DNA from: Caldanaerovirga acetigignens
Lineage (GTDB): Bacteria > Bacillota > Thermosediminibacteria > Thermosediminibacterales > Thermosediminibacteraceae
Direction of reading: 5' to 3'
Length of the DNA stretch: 64,000 nucleotides
Assembly: GCF_900142995.1 (NCBI RefSeq)
Contig: NZ_FRCR01000005.1
Location: forward strand, 111,578-175,577
The notes under the pieces were generated by a model. That model was not told the origin of the DNA and ran no database searches. It was given only the letters and a program-made list of their open reading frames with translations. Position 1 is the first letter of the stretch, and each line of letters opens with the position of its first letter. The position numbers were made by a program, and so were the translations under genes. This document shows, one piece after another, positions 36,256 to 44,121 of this stretch.

Positions 36256-37344
36256 TTATAACACAATAAAGAAATGCCTTTCTTTCACGTAATAATAACG
36301 TAAAATCCTTGCAAAGGTTTTAAAAAGCAAAATGTTAAGGTAAGTGGGGTTAAAAAGCAGCCTGCAAAGCCCTGTCTCAATCATCTTGCTTACCACTGCA
36401 TCCATCTTTTCAAAGTCCAGTTTTTCCCAAACCCTTGATGCGGTCGATTCAAGTTCAAGCCTCGGCAAGAGCAGTTTCCTGAGATTTTTCTCGTAAAATT
36501 TTCCGCCATAAACAATGCTTTTTGCGGCACACATCCCGCTCAAAAGGGCCATGTCTATGCCCCCGCCGTGAAGCGGTGAGGTGAGACCTGCTGCATCCCC
36601 AACAAGCAGTATATTGTCGTAAAAAAGGCGGGGTAGCATCCTGACAGGGCATATACCACCGAGCTCCCTTATCACGCGGTACTCAGAAAGTCCTTCAATT
36701 TCAAGCACATATTCCAGCAAATTCCATAGTTTTGTGGGTTCTTTTCCGAAATTGCCAACTCCCACGTTAGCCGAATTTTTACCTTTTGGAAATATCCAGT
36801 AGTAGCCGAACAACCCAGGGAGCAGGCCAACTTTAAAATTGTTCCCGATATGCGAAAAATCCCCTTCCATCACGAACTGCACCGTTTTTCCGCAGTTTCG
36901 TTTGTAAAAGTCCGAAAAACCGTAAGCCCTGGAAGTCACCGAAGGAGCTCCACTGGCATCTATTATGAGATCATAATCTTTTTTTAATGCCTTCAGGTCT
37001 TTCGGAAAAACCGGAAAGTTTTCTTCGATGACCACTCCTTTTTCTATAGCCTCAGCCCCCAGACTTTTTTGCCATTCCCTTCTGTCGAGCATCCATATAT
37101 TCATCCTGCTGACATCTATCTCATAAGTATTCTTTATCTTTACAATGAGTTTTTCGACTTTAAACTTAACCCCTGCCTGCGGTTTTCCCAATTTCTTGAG
37201 AGGATCGAAAAATCCTTCGGCACACCTTATGTTTTCGCCTATCTTTTCTTTTTCCATAAGCCTTACTTTATGACCCATTCGGGCAGCATATATTGCCGAC
37301 GAAAGGCCGGCCGGTCCTCCCCCTATGACAAGCACTCTTGCCAT
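36256..37344 (-). CDS. FAD-dependent oxidoreductase, geranylgeranyl reductase-like
   Basis: The 362-residue flavoprotein has an N-terminal FAD Rossmann motif VLVIGGGPAGLSSAIYAA and the second FAD motif NILLVGDAAGLTSPLHGGGI, followed by DMALLSGMCAAKSI. This is the geranylgeranyl reductase/FixC group, which reduces prenyl chains or quinone-like substrates. The start is the ATG eight bases after GGGGGAG. It lies between LigD polymerase and the FHA gene, 20 bases from the latter. The substrate is unknown. Confidence 0.85.
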   Translation of the reverse strand: MARVLVIGGGPAGLSSAIYAARMGHKVRLMEKEKIGENIRCAEGFFDPLKKLGKPQAGVKFKVEKLIVKIKNTYEIDVSRMNIWMLDRREWQKSLGAEAIEKGVVIEENFPVFPKDLKALKKDYDLIIDASGAPSVTSRAYGFSDFYKRNCGKTVQFVMEGDFSHIGNNFKVGLLPGLFGYYWIFPKGKNSANVGVGNFGKEPTKLWNLLEYVLEIEGLSEYRVIRELGGICPVRMLPRLFYDNILLVGDAAGLTSPLHGGGIDMALLSGMCAAKSIVYGGKFYEKNLRKLLLPRLELESTASRVWEKLDFEKMDAVVSKMIETGLCRLLFNPTYLNILLFKTFARILRYYYVKERHFFIVL

Positions 37345-37375
37345 AGCCATTTCTCCCCCCTCTTATTTTTGTCTT

Positions 37376-38269
37376 TTAAAGCCACTGGTCAATTCTTTGC
37401 CTTTCTTCTAGGACGCCCTTAAAAAGATCCCCCGTTTTTTTCAGCCTCTCGGGCATGTTTTTCAAAGTAAACATTGAAGGAACAACACTGCTTTCCAATT
37501 CTCCCCAGGTAACCGGCGCAGATACGGGGGCGCCTGTAAGAGGCCGCGGACAATAAGGTGCGATCAATGTCTTTCCCTTGACGTTTTGCATATAGTCCAG
37601 GTACACCCTCCCCCTTCTTTTTGCTATGTTTCTCTCGGTAGTTGCCTTTTCAGGGAACGTTTTTTCCAGAACCTTGCAGAAAAATTCCGCAAAGGTCCTC
37701 ACCTGCCTGTAGGTATAACAGGGTTCGAGCGGCACGTAAACCTGAATTCCCGTTGCCCCGGAAGTCTTGGGATAACTCCTGAAGCCTTCCATTTCAAGTA
37801 ATTTTTTCAAGGCAAGGGCAAGAAACCTTGCATCTTCAAAATCGGTGTCTTCCATCGGGTCAAGGTCAAACACTGCAAAATCGGGATGGTCTATGCTTCC
37901 TATTCGAGAAAGCCACGGGTGTATTTCTAAACTTGCCTGATTGGCAGCCCACACTAGGCTTTTTAAATCGTCAATCAGGACATAACTTATCTTTCTTTTT
38001 TGCCCGCCCGATAAGGTTACGACGGTATAAGTTTTGAGCCATTTAGGTGCATAATCGGGCGCATTTTTCTGGTAAAAACTTTCACCGCCTATACCTTCGG
38101 GGTAACGCGTAAAAACTATGGGACGGTCTTTTAAGTGAGGCAGCAAATAGGGGGCTATTTTCACGAAATAGTTTATAATATCCGCTTTCGTTATCCCATC
38201 TTCCGGCCACATCAATTTCGAAAGGTTGCTGAGCTTTAGCTTTTCGCCTCCCACTGACACGACGGTCAT
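37376..38269 (-). CDS. ligD: LigD-type DNA polymerase/primase domain protein
   Basis: This 297-residue stand-alone protein is the polymerase domain of LigD. It begins with KLSNLSKLMWPEDGITKADI, has the metal-binding FAVFDLDPMEDTDFED and the SGATGIQVYVPLE segment. It fills gaps at broken DNA ends during non-homologous end joining. The ligase is a separate gene read divergently from it, and Ku follows. No nuclease (3'-phosphoesterase) domain is attached. Confidence 0.93.
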   Translation of the reverse strand: MTVVSVGGEKLKLSNLSKLMWPEDGITKADIINYFVKIAPYLLPHLKDRPIVFTRYPEGIGGESFYQKNAPDYAPKWLKTYTVVTLSGGQKRKISYVLIDDLKSLVWAANQASLEIHPWLSRIGSIDHPDFAVFDLDPMEDTDFEDARFLALALKKLLEMEGFRSYPKTSGATGIQVYVPLEPCYTYRQVRTFAEFFCKVLEKTFPEKATTERNIAKRRGRVYLDYMQNVKGKTLIAPYCPRPLTGAPVSAPVTWGELESSVVPSMFTLKNMPERLKKTGDLFKGVLEERQRIDQWL

Positions 38270-38373
38270 TTTACCGCACCTTTCCTTTTATTTTTATATT
38301 AGATTTTGCCGGCCGATTTCCCTCTTATGCAAAAATATTTTTAAAAAAGGAAAAAATATATAGGGTGGTTGCC

Positions 38374-39291
38374 ATGATTAAGCCCGGCATTCCCTTCATT
38401 CCAATGGAACCCACGCCCTGCCGCGAAGCTTTCGACGACGAAAGCTTCGGCTTTCAGGTGAAATGGGACGGGACCAGAGTCTTAGCCCACATAGACGGCA
38501 AAGTGGAGCTTTTCAACAGGAAGATGAAAGGGCGAACAAAACAGTACCCCGAGGTGGTTGATGCCCTTCTCCGGCTTTTCTCCGGCAAAAGCACGGTGCT
38601 CGACGGCGAGATGATAGCCCTTCTCGGTGGAAGGCCCGACTTTCATAACCTCATGAGGCGGGACATGGCGACCGACGAGGCCGCCGCAAAATACCTCGCC
38701 TCAAAAATACCGGTAACTTACGTGGTCTTCGACATCCTGCACCTTGACGGAAGGTGTCTTGCCGAACTCCCGTTCTCAGAACGATATGGCATTTTAAAAA
38801 ACTGCCTTCAATCCCGCGAGCCAGTGGTGGTCACGGATACCTTCCCCGGCATGGGAATCTCCCTTTTCGAAGCGGTAAAGGCGAAGGGCCTTGAAGGCAT
38901 AGTGGCAAAAAAGCTCGACAGCCGCTACGAAATTGGAAAAAAGAGCAAAAAATGGCTAAAGATCAAAAACCGTCGCATTATAACCGCCCTGGTGGGCGGG
39001 TTTCTGGCCGAAGGCAAGAGGGTTCGATCTCTTTTTCTCGGCCATCTGGTAGAAGGGCACTTGGTCTTTATCGGCAGGGTTTCCAGCGGCCTCAATGCGG
39101 AAAAGAGCAGTGCCCTTTTCGACGTTTTCTCTAGACTTATAACCGATGAATGCCCCTTTTCAGCGTTGCCGCCTCTATCAAAAAAAGAAAAACCCTTATG
39201 GGTTTTGCCTCGCACCCTAGTCGAAGTAGAATTTTTAGAGTACACCGGCGAAGGATTCCTGAGGCATCCCGTCCTCCGGGGTATTCTGTAG
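38374..39291 (+). CDS. ATP-dependent DNA ligase (LigD ligase domain)
   Basis: The 305-residue protein contains the adenylation lysine in FQVKWDGTRVLAHIDG, the VLDGEMIALL motif, TYVVFDILHLDG, GLEGIVAKKLDSRYEIGKKS and the KKWLKIKN motif V, then an OB fold. It seals nicks with ATP after LigD polymerase and Ku have aligned the ends. ATG with AGGGTGG upstream. It is divergent from the polymerase gene and its stop lies three bases from that of Ku. Confidence 0.94.
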   Translation: MIKPGIPFIPMEPTPCREAFDDESFGFQVKWDGTRVLAHIDGKVELFNRKMKGRTKQYPEVVDALLRLFSGKSTVLDGEMIALLGGRPDFHNLMRRDMATDEAAAKYLASKIPVTYVVFDILHLDGRCLAELPFSERYGILKNCLQSREPVVVTDTFPGMGISLFEAVKAKGLEGIVAKKLDSRYEIGKKSKKWLKIKNRRIITALVGGFLAEGKRVRSLFLGHLVEGHLVFIGRVSSGLNAEKSSALFDVFSRLITDECPFSALPPLSKKEKPLWVLPRTLVEVEFLEYTGEGFLRHPVLRGIL

Positions 39292-39294
39292 ATT

Positions 39295-40125
39295 TTACGA
39301 TGTTGCTGCTTTTTTCCTTTTGGCACCAGAGGCCTTCTTTTTTTCCGCCTTTTCCTTTTCCCTTTCCACCATGGCAAGGCTTGCCTTCAATGCTTCCATC
39401 AGGTCGACCACCTTCTCTTCCCTGCCAGGAGGCACCTTTACCTCTTCTCCCTCCACTTTCGCCCTTATGATGTCCAGCACCGCCTTTCTGTACTCATCGG
39501 TGTATTTTTCGGGCTTGAAGTCCGAAGAAAGGGAACCGATAAGCTGCATCGCCATTTTCACCTCGTTTTCATGAAGCTTTACATCGGGCAAAATTGGTAC
39601 ATCTCCGGCACTGCGCACCTCGTCAGGGTAAAACATGGTCTCCATCACCAGGTGCTTTTCACCGTAAGGCCGAACGCAGGCAAGGTGCTGTTTAGATCTT
39701 ATCATTACTTTTGCTATTGCGATTTTCCCCGTTTTTTTAAGCGCTTCGAAAAGCAAAACATACGCCTTTTGCCCCGTTTCTTCAGGACCGAGGAAGTACG
39801 AACGGTCGAAATAAACCGGGTCAATTTCGGAAAGGTTTACAAAGTCCACTATGTCAATGGTGCGGGTTGTCTCGTCCGGTATGGATTCGAGGTCTTTTTC
39901 TTCTATCACCACAAATTTCCCTTTTTCGTATTCATATCCCCGCACAATTTCCTCGTCTTCAACCTTGCGGTTGCAAAAAGGGCAAACTTTTTCATAGCGT
40001 ATCGGAGTGCCGCACGCCCTATGGATTTGCCTGAAGCTCAAACTTTTTCGTTCAGTCGCTGCGTACATCTTCACAGGCACGTTGACAAGTCCGAAACTTA
40101 TCGAGCCCCTCCACAAAGCTCGCAT
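39295..40125 (-). CDS. ku: Non-homologous end-joining protein Ku
   Basis: The 276-residue bacterial Ku starts MRALWRGSISFGLVNVPVKM and continues with VCPFCNRKVEDEEIVRGYEY. It forms a homodimeric ring that threads onto DNA ends and recruits LigD. The C terminus is a lysine/alanine-rich tail (KAEKKKASGAKRKK), typical of the extended tails that aid DNA binding. It has an AGGTGAAAAG start. In spore formers Ku and LigD help germinating spores repair breaks. Confidence 0.96.
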   Translation of the reverse strand: MRALWRGSISFGLVNVPVKMYAATERKSLSFRQIHRACGTPIRYEKVCPFCNRKVEDEEIVRGYEYEKGKFVVIEEKDLESIPDETTRTIDIVDFVNLSEIDPVYFDRSYFLGPEETGQKAYVLLFEALKKTGKIAIAKVMIRSKQHLACVRPYGEKHLVMETMFYPDEVRSAGDVPILPDVKLHENEVKMAMQLIGSLSSDFKPEKYTDEYRKAVLDIIRAKVEGEEVKVPPGREEKVVDLMEALKASLAMVEREKEKAEKKKASGAKRKKAATS

Positions 40126-40231
40126 CTTTTCACCTCCCGTTATAATGTTCCACTTAAAAAGGCATGTTATCCCTTCCAGCCTTTCCAGGAATATAAAGTA
40201 TACAGCGAGTTTTTGGGGAAAAAATAAAAAT

Positions 40232-40301
40232 GCCTGCAGGTGGCTAGCGAGGTACCGTGTCCCAATGGGTATCGATAGTTAGTCACCTGCAGGCTTTTTT
40301 T
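40232..40301. terminator. Long inverted repeat, bidirectional terminator-like, between divergent genes
   Basis: GCCTGCAGGTG (40232-40242) pairs perfectly with CACCTGCAGGC (40284-40294), and inner segments (GGCTA/TAGTC, CGA/TCG, GTACC/GGTAT) extend the pairing. T7 follows on the plus strand and a TTTTTATTTTTT tract on the minus strand. It lies between Ku and a HAD gene that point away from each other, so it could stop antisense transcripts from both neighbouring convergent units. Confidence 0.6.
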
Positions 40302-40358
40302 ATATGTAACCCTGTGTTATAATTTTTCTTACCAAAATTTTTAAAAAAGGTGATAAAA

Positions 40359-41000
40359 ATGGCAAAAATTGTATTTTTTATAGATTTCGACGGGACCGTA
40401 ACCGACAAAGACACCTGCCTTGCTATGACAGAGGTCTTCGCCCGCGGCAATTGGCAGGAGCTGGAGCTCAAATGGCAAAAAGGGGAAATATCCACCGAAG
40501 AGTGCGCGAGAGAAACCTTTAAACTTTTCGACACAAGCGAACAGGAATTGAAAAATTTTTTGCTGGAGAACATAAAAATCGACGACCATTTCATAGACTT
40601 CGTAGAGTTTTGCCGCCAAATGGGGTATGAAATTTACATATTGAGCGACGGCTACGATTTTAACATCGAAACCATCTTTGTAAAATACGGCATAAGCGGG
40701 ATACCCTACTTTGCGAACAAGCTCGTAATTGAAGGGATGAGATTTGACATCGAGTGCACTTACTCGTCGAAAACCTGCCCGCAGTGCGGCACTTGTAAAG
40801 CTGACCTTTTAGAAAAATTAAAACCTGCGGATGCCATTTCTATATACGTGGGAGATGGATACTCGGATATTTGTGCGGCCAAAAAGGCCGACGTGATTTT
40901 TGCAAAAGGAGTACTGCTCTCGCACCTACGCCAAGAAGGAACTCCCGCCATCGCTTATAGCGATTTTTCGGACATATTAAAATGGCTCAAACGTCAATGA
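40359..41000 (+). CDS. HAD-family phosphatase, MtnX/phosphoserine phosphatase-like
   Basis: The 213-residue HAD hydrolase has the nucleophile motif FFIDFDGTVTDKD, the Ser motif YILSDGYDFN and the metal motif IYVGDGYSDICAAKKADVIF. A CPQCGTCK pair of cysteines may bind metal; it is similar to that seen in MtnX-type enzymes (2-hydroxy-3-keto-5-methylthiopentenyl phosphate phosphatase). No other methionine-salvage gene is nearby, so the substrate is open. AAAAGGTGATAAA precedes the ATG. It overlaps the convergent activase gene by 14 bases. Confidence 0.85.
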   Translation: MAKIVFFIDFDGTVTDKDTCLAMTEVFARGNWQELELKWQKGEISTEECARETFKLFDTSEQELKNFLLENIKIDDHFIDFVEFCRQMGYEIYILSDGYDFNIETIFVKYGISGIPYFANKLVIEGMRFDIECTYSSKTCPQCGTCKADLLEKLKPADAISIYVGDGYSDICAAKKADVIFAKGVLLSHLRQEGTPAIAYSDFSDILKWLKRQ

Positions 41001-41937
41001 CTTTCCACCTGTTGCACCTATCCCCCCACCGGGCTATTACCTTTCCTTCCATTCTTATGTTGACTACCTCGCAGTGGTTGGAACAACCCTGGCATTCGAA
41101 GCTGTCAGCGGTAAATTCTATTTCGCTTGCGTCAAACCCCCTGAATTTGGTCTTGCTGACGTTGGCATCCTTGGCGAGTAAGGCTGCACCTATGGCGCCC
41201 ATTACATTGTGGTATTTTGGGACGTATACTTCCATCTCCAGGGCTTCCTCGAAGGCGGCTTTCATCCCCACATTGGCCGCTACTCCCCCCTGAAAGACGA
41301 CCTTCGGGCGGATTTCCTTGCCCTTCCCCACATTGTTTAGGTAATTTCGAACCAGTGCCTGACAGAGCCCCCTTATTATATCTTCCACCTTGTACCCCAT
41401 CTGCTGCTTGTGAATCATGTCGGATTCGGCAAAAACCGCACACCTTCCCGCAATTCGAACCGGATTTTGTGACCTCAGGGCGTAATAGCCGAATTCCTCA
41501 ATGGGTATCCCCAGCCTGTTGGCCTGCTGGTCCAGAAAAGACCCGGTTCCTGCGGCGCATACTGTGTTCATTGCAAAGTCGGTAACTACTCCATCTCGCA
41601 GAATAATTATCTTAGAGTCCTGTCCGCCTATTTCAATGACAGTGCGCACATCGGGGACTTCTTTCATGGCCGCTACAGCGTGGGCTGTGATCTCGTTCTT
41701 GACCACATCCGCACCAGCTATTACTGCCGCCAGTTGCCTGCCGCTCCCTGTAGTCCCAACTCCCTTTATATCCCAGTTTTTCTCGTTTTTCGATAAAATT
41801 CTAAGCCCTTCCTGAATTGCCTTTATAGGCTGGCCTTGAGTTCGCAAGTATATAGCTTCCTCTATCTTCCCATCCTCATCCATAACCACCAGGTTTGTGC
41901 TCACCGAACCCACGTCAATTCCCAAATAATGCGCCAT
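40987..41937 (-). CDS. Acyl-CoA dehydratase activase (HgdC/BadF type)
   Basis: The 316-residue ASKHA ATPase matches activators of 2-hydroxyacyl-CoA dehydratases and benzoyl-CoA reductases. Seen are YLGIDVGSVSTNLVV, VIEIGGQDSKIIILRDG, the cluster cysteines in NTVCAAGTGSFLDQQANRLG and GRCAVFAESDMIHKQQ, and VFQGGVAANVGM. It would donate ATP-energised electrons from a [4Fe-4S] cluster at its dimer face. A C-terminal Cys pair (SFECQGCSNHCEV) is extra. It overlaps the preceding gene by 23 bases. Confidence 0.92.
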   Translation of the reverse strand: MAHYLGIDVGSVSTNLVVMDEDGKIEEAIYLRTQGQPIKAIQEGLRILSKNEKNWDIKGVGTTGSGRQLAAVIAGADVVKNEITAHAVAAMKEVPDVRTVIEIGGQDSKIIILRDGVVTDFAMNTVCAAGTGSFLDQQANRLGIPIEEFGYYALRSQNPVRIAGRCAVFAESDMIHKQQMGYKVEDIIRGLCQALVRNYLNNVGKGKEIRPKVVFQGGVAANVGMKAAFEEALEMEVYVPKYHNVMGAIGAALLAKDANVSKTKFRGFDASEIEFTADSFECQGCSNHCEVVNIRMEGKVIARWGDRCNRWKVIDV

Positions 41938-43048
41938 AGACTACATCTCCTTTTTTGTTCGCCTCTTTATGTTTTCTTTTGGCTGCCAGCAAGTCTACGA
42001 AAGCCTCTATGCGCGTTCTAAGGCCTTCTTTCCCGGTCTGTTCGTCCAACGTCACCGGAAGGAATCCTATATCGTACTTTGCGCAAACTTTTGGCAGTAT
42101 GCTTTTTGCCACAATTTCAGGGATGCAGGTAAACGGAGAAAGCTGTATTACCCCGTCAAAACCTCTTTTTGCAAAAAGGATTGCATTTCCCACCGATTCT
42201 CTTCCGTGGCCTCCGCACATTTCCTTGAAATACGGGGAGGCTAGCTTTTTTACGTCTCGCTCCCCGGGCATCCTCAAAAGGTCCATGACAGCATTGTAAA
42301 AGGTGTAAGAGGCTAAAAACATGGAACGCTCGGCGTATACTCCGAGGTCTCCCAGCATCTCTTCTATTTCCAGGTTAGCCGCAGGCTCTATCACCACGTA
42401 TATTTCGCCGACGATGCCTATTTTGAGTGGGTCATATTCCTTTTTTTCTATCCTTTCATAAAGTAATTCTATTTCCCTTTCGATTTCTAGAAGGTCCTTG
42501 TAATCTTTCGCCTGAGCTATAAGCTCTGCACATTTCCTGTACGTCTTCGTGGTTTCACCTTTTTTGACCTCAAGGGGCCTTATCTTATGGGAGAGCTTTT
42601 CAGCCTTGTCAAGAAGCTGAAGTTCCTTCCAGGCAAACCTTAAGATTCTGTAATAGTCGGCAAAGCTAAGCCTCTTGTTTACCAGTTTTTTTATGCTGGC
42701 GATGAGCTCTTTAAGGTGCCTTCCCGGAGGTTCTAAAGTTATCATCTCGAATTCGTAGCCCAGGCTTTTTAAAATTTTTTCGTGCAGTGTGGTATAAAGC
42801 CCCGCCCTGCACGGCCCCACACCGCCAGTGGAGACCAGGGTGTCGGCCCCCGCCTCTAAGGCCTCTATATACGTTCCCAAGACTATTTTAAAAGGCAGGC
42901 ACGCAAATTCCGGAGAATACTTTGTGCCCAGGCTCAAAGTCTCCTCTGTCGGACGCCTGGGCAGCACCACCTCGTTTCCGAAGGCGTTCATCAGCTTTTT
43001 GAACGTCATCGTCGCGTTACCCACATAAGGAAATGACACTTTCCTCAT
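41915..43048 (-). CDS. 2-Hydroxyacyl-CoA dehydratase-like protein (HgdB/D-component-like)
   Basis: The 377-residue protein resembles the dehydratase subunit family and the C-terminal part of large fused activase proteins. Cysteines sit in EFACLPFKIVLG, VGPCRAGLYT, KEMCGGHGRESVGNAI and PFTCIPEIVAKSIL, possible cluster ligands. It ends DEQTGKEGLRTRIEAFVDLL, a motif shared with its upstream neighbour. The start is ATG 43048, overlapping the upstream stop by four bases; a longer frame to 43312 is out of family. Substrate unknown. Confidence 0.82.
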   Translation of the reverse strand: MRKVSFPYVGNATMTFKKLMNAFGNEVVLPRRPTEETLSLGTKYSPEFACLPFKIVLGTYIEALEAGADTLVSTGGVGPCRAGLYTTLHEKILKSLGYEFEMITLEPPGRHLKELIASIKKLVNKRLSFADYYRILRFAWKELQLLDKAEKLSHKIRPLEVKKGETTKTYRKCAELIAQAKDYKDLLEIEREIELLYERIEKKEYDPLKIGIVGEIYVVIEPAANLEIEEMLGDLGVYAERSMFLASYTFYNAVMDLLRMPGERDVKKLASPYFKEMCGGHGRESVGNAILFAKRGFDGVIQLSPFTCIPEIVAKSILPKVCAKYDIGFLPVTLDEQTGKEGLRTRIEAFVDLLAAKRKHKEANKKGDVVYGALFGN

Positions 43049-44001
43049 ACTAGTATCGCCTCTTTTAGTTTTCTTCTCTTCAGCATATCTACAAAAGCCT
43101 CGAGCCGGGTGTTTACTCCCTCCTGACCGGTGTGCTCGTCGAAGGCGACAGTCAAAAATGGCACATTTTTTTCTCTTGCCTCCAGTTCCATTATCTTGTC
43201 CACAATAAAATCCGGCCCGCATCCAAAGGCAGTCACGTGGATTATACCGTCCACCAATTTTGTTTCCATAAAATGAAAAGCCGTCCTCAGGACGCTGTTG
43301 CTGAAGGTCCAAAACAGCATTTTTCTCAATCTTCGGGCGTACTTCCTTTTTTCCGTTTCCGTAACCATCTCGGGAGTAACGACATAAGCGCCCATTTTTA
43401 TTAGCTTTCCGATTACATCCAGGCTGACGTACGGGTCGTAAAGCAGGTAAGGATATCCCACTACTCCCAACTTTATTTCAGCTTTTTTTTCCTGCACTCC
43501 TATTCCGAGGGGAGGAATGGCGCCTTTAAGAAAATCAAGCTTATATTTTTCCAAACTCTCCTTTGCCTTCCTATAAGCATTCCACGCCTTAAAAAAACTT
43601 TTATTGAACTTTCTCGCCACCGAAAGGCACAGGGAAAAAAGCTGCCTCTTGCCCTTTGCTATGTCTATTCTCACTTCCAGCATATTGTTCAAGTTTTCTA
43701 AGGAGCATACCAGCATGTCGGGAAGGCCGAGGAATTTCGGGCAGAAGGTAGCTTCACTATTTACCTTAACAAGCCTCGGGACAAATATGTAATCCACCCT
43801 TCCCATCAGATTTTTCACGTGGCCGTGAAAAAGTTTTACCGGCACACAGGCATCCGCTACAGCGTCCTCAACTCCTTCGTCGATAATTTCCTTCGATGTT
43901 GGGTCGGAAACCACCACTTCCAAACCGAGTTCCTCAAAGAAGGTGTTTATAAAGGGATAATATGCATAGTACGCCAAGGCTCTCGGCACTCCTATTTTCA
44001 A
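43045..44001 (-). CDS. DUF2229-type protein, acyl-CoA dehydratase activase-related
   Basis: This 318-residue protein starts KIGVPRALAYYAYYPFINTF, the DUF2229 pattern, with cysteines in DACVPVKLFHGH, EATFCPKFLG and AFGCGPDFIVDKI, and ends DEHTGQEGVNTRLEAFVDML. Larger bacteria encode this, a dehydratase-like domain and activase domains in one polypeptide; here they are three genes. I prefer a TTG start nine bases after GGAG to an upstream TTG with no ribosome site. The reaction is not known. Confidence 0.78.
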   Translation of the reverse strand: MKIGVPRALAYYAYYPFINTFFEELGLEVVVSDPTSKEIIDEGVEDAVADACVPVKLFHGHVKNLMGRVDYIFVPRLVKVNSEATFCPKFLGLPDMLVCSLENLNNMLEVRIDIAKGKRQLFSLCLSVARKFNKSFFKAWNAYRKAKESLEKYKLDFLKGAIPPLGIGVQEKKAEIKLGVVGYPYLLYDPYVSLDVIGKLIKMGAYVVTPEMVTETEKRKYARRLRKMLFWTFSNSVLRTAFHFMETKLVDGIIHVTAFGCGPDFIVDKIMELEAREKNVPFLTVAFDEHTGQEGVNTRLEAFVDMLKRRKLKEAILV

Positions 44002-44070
44002 TCGAGGTCTCTCCTTCGTTTTTTGTCGAGTCAATATATATTTCAACGTTTAGCATAAAATTCCTGCTGC

Positions 44071-44121
44071 AAAAAATGCGAAAGAGGAAGACCTGCATCC
44101 TGTGATGCAGGTCCTCTTTTT
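44071..44121 (-). terminator. Rho-independent terminator after the Stn-like operon
   Basis: On the minus strand AAAAAGAGGACCTGCATC pairs with GATGCAGGTCTTCCTCTTT around ACAG, with a TTTTTTG tail after CGCA. The hairpin starts at the stop codon of the large subunit gene. Confidence 0.85.

Noticed and set aside
43049..43312. N-terminal extension of the dehydratase-like protein
   Set aside because: It overlaps the upstream gene in another frame, has unlike composition (Arg/Cys-rich) and no ribosome site; the start at 43048 fits.
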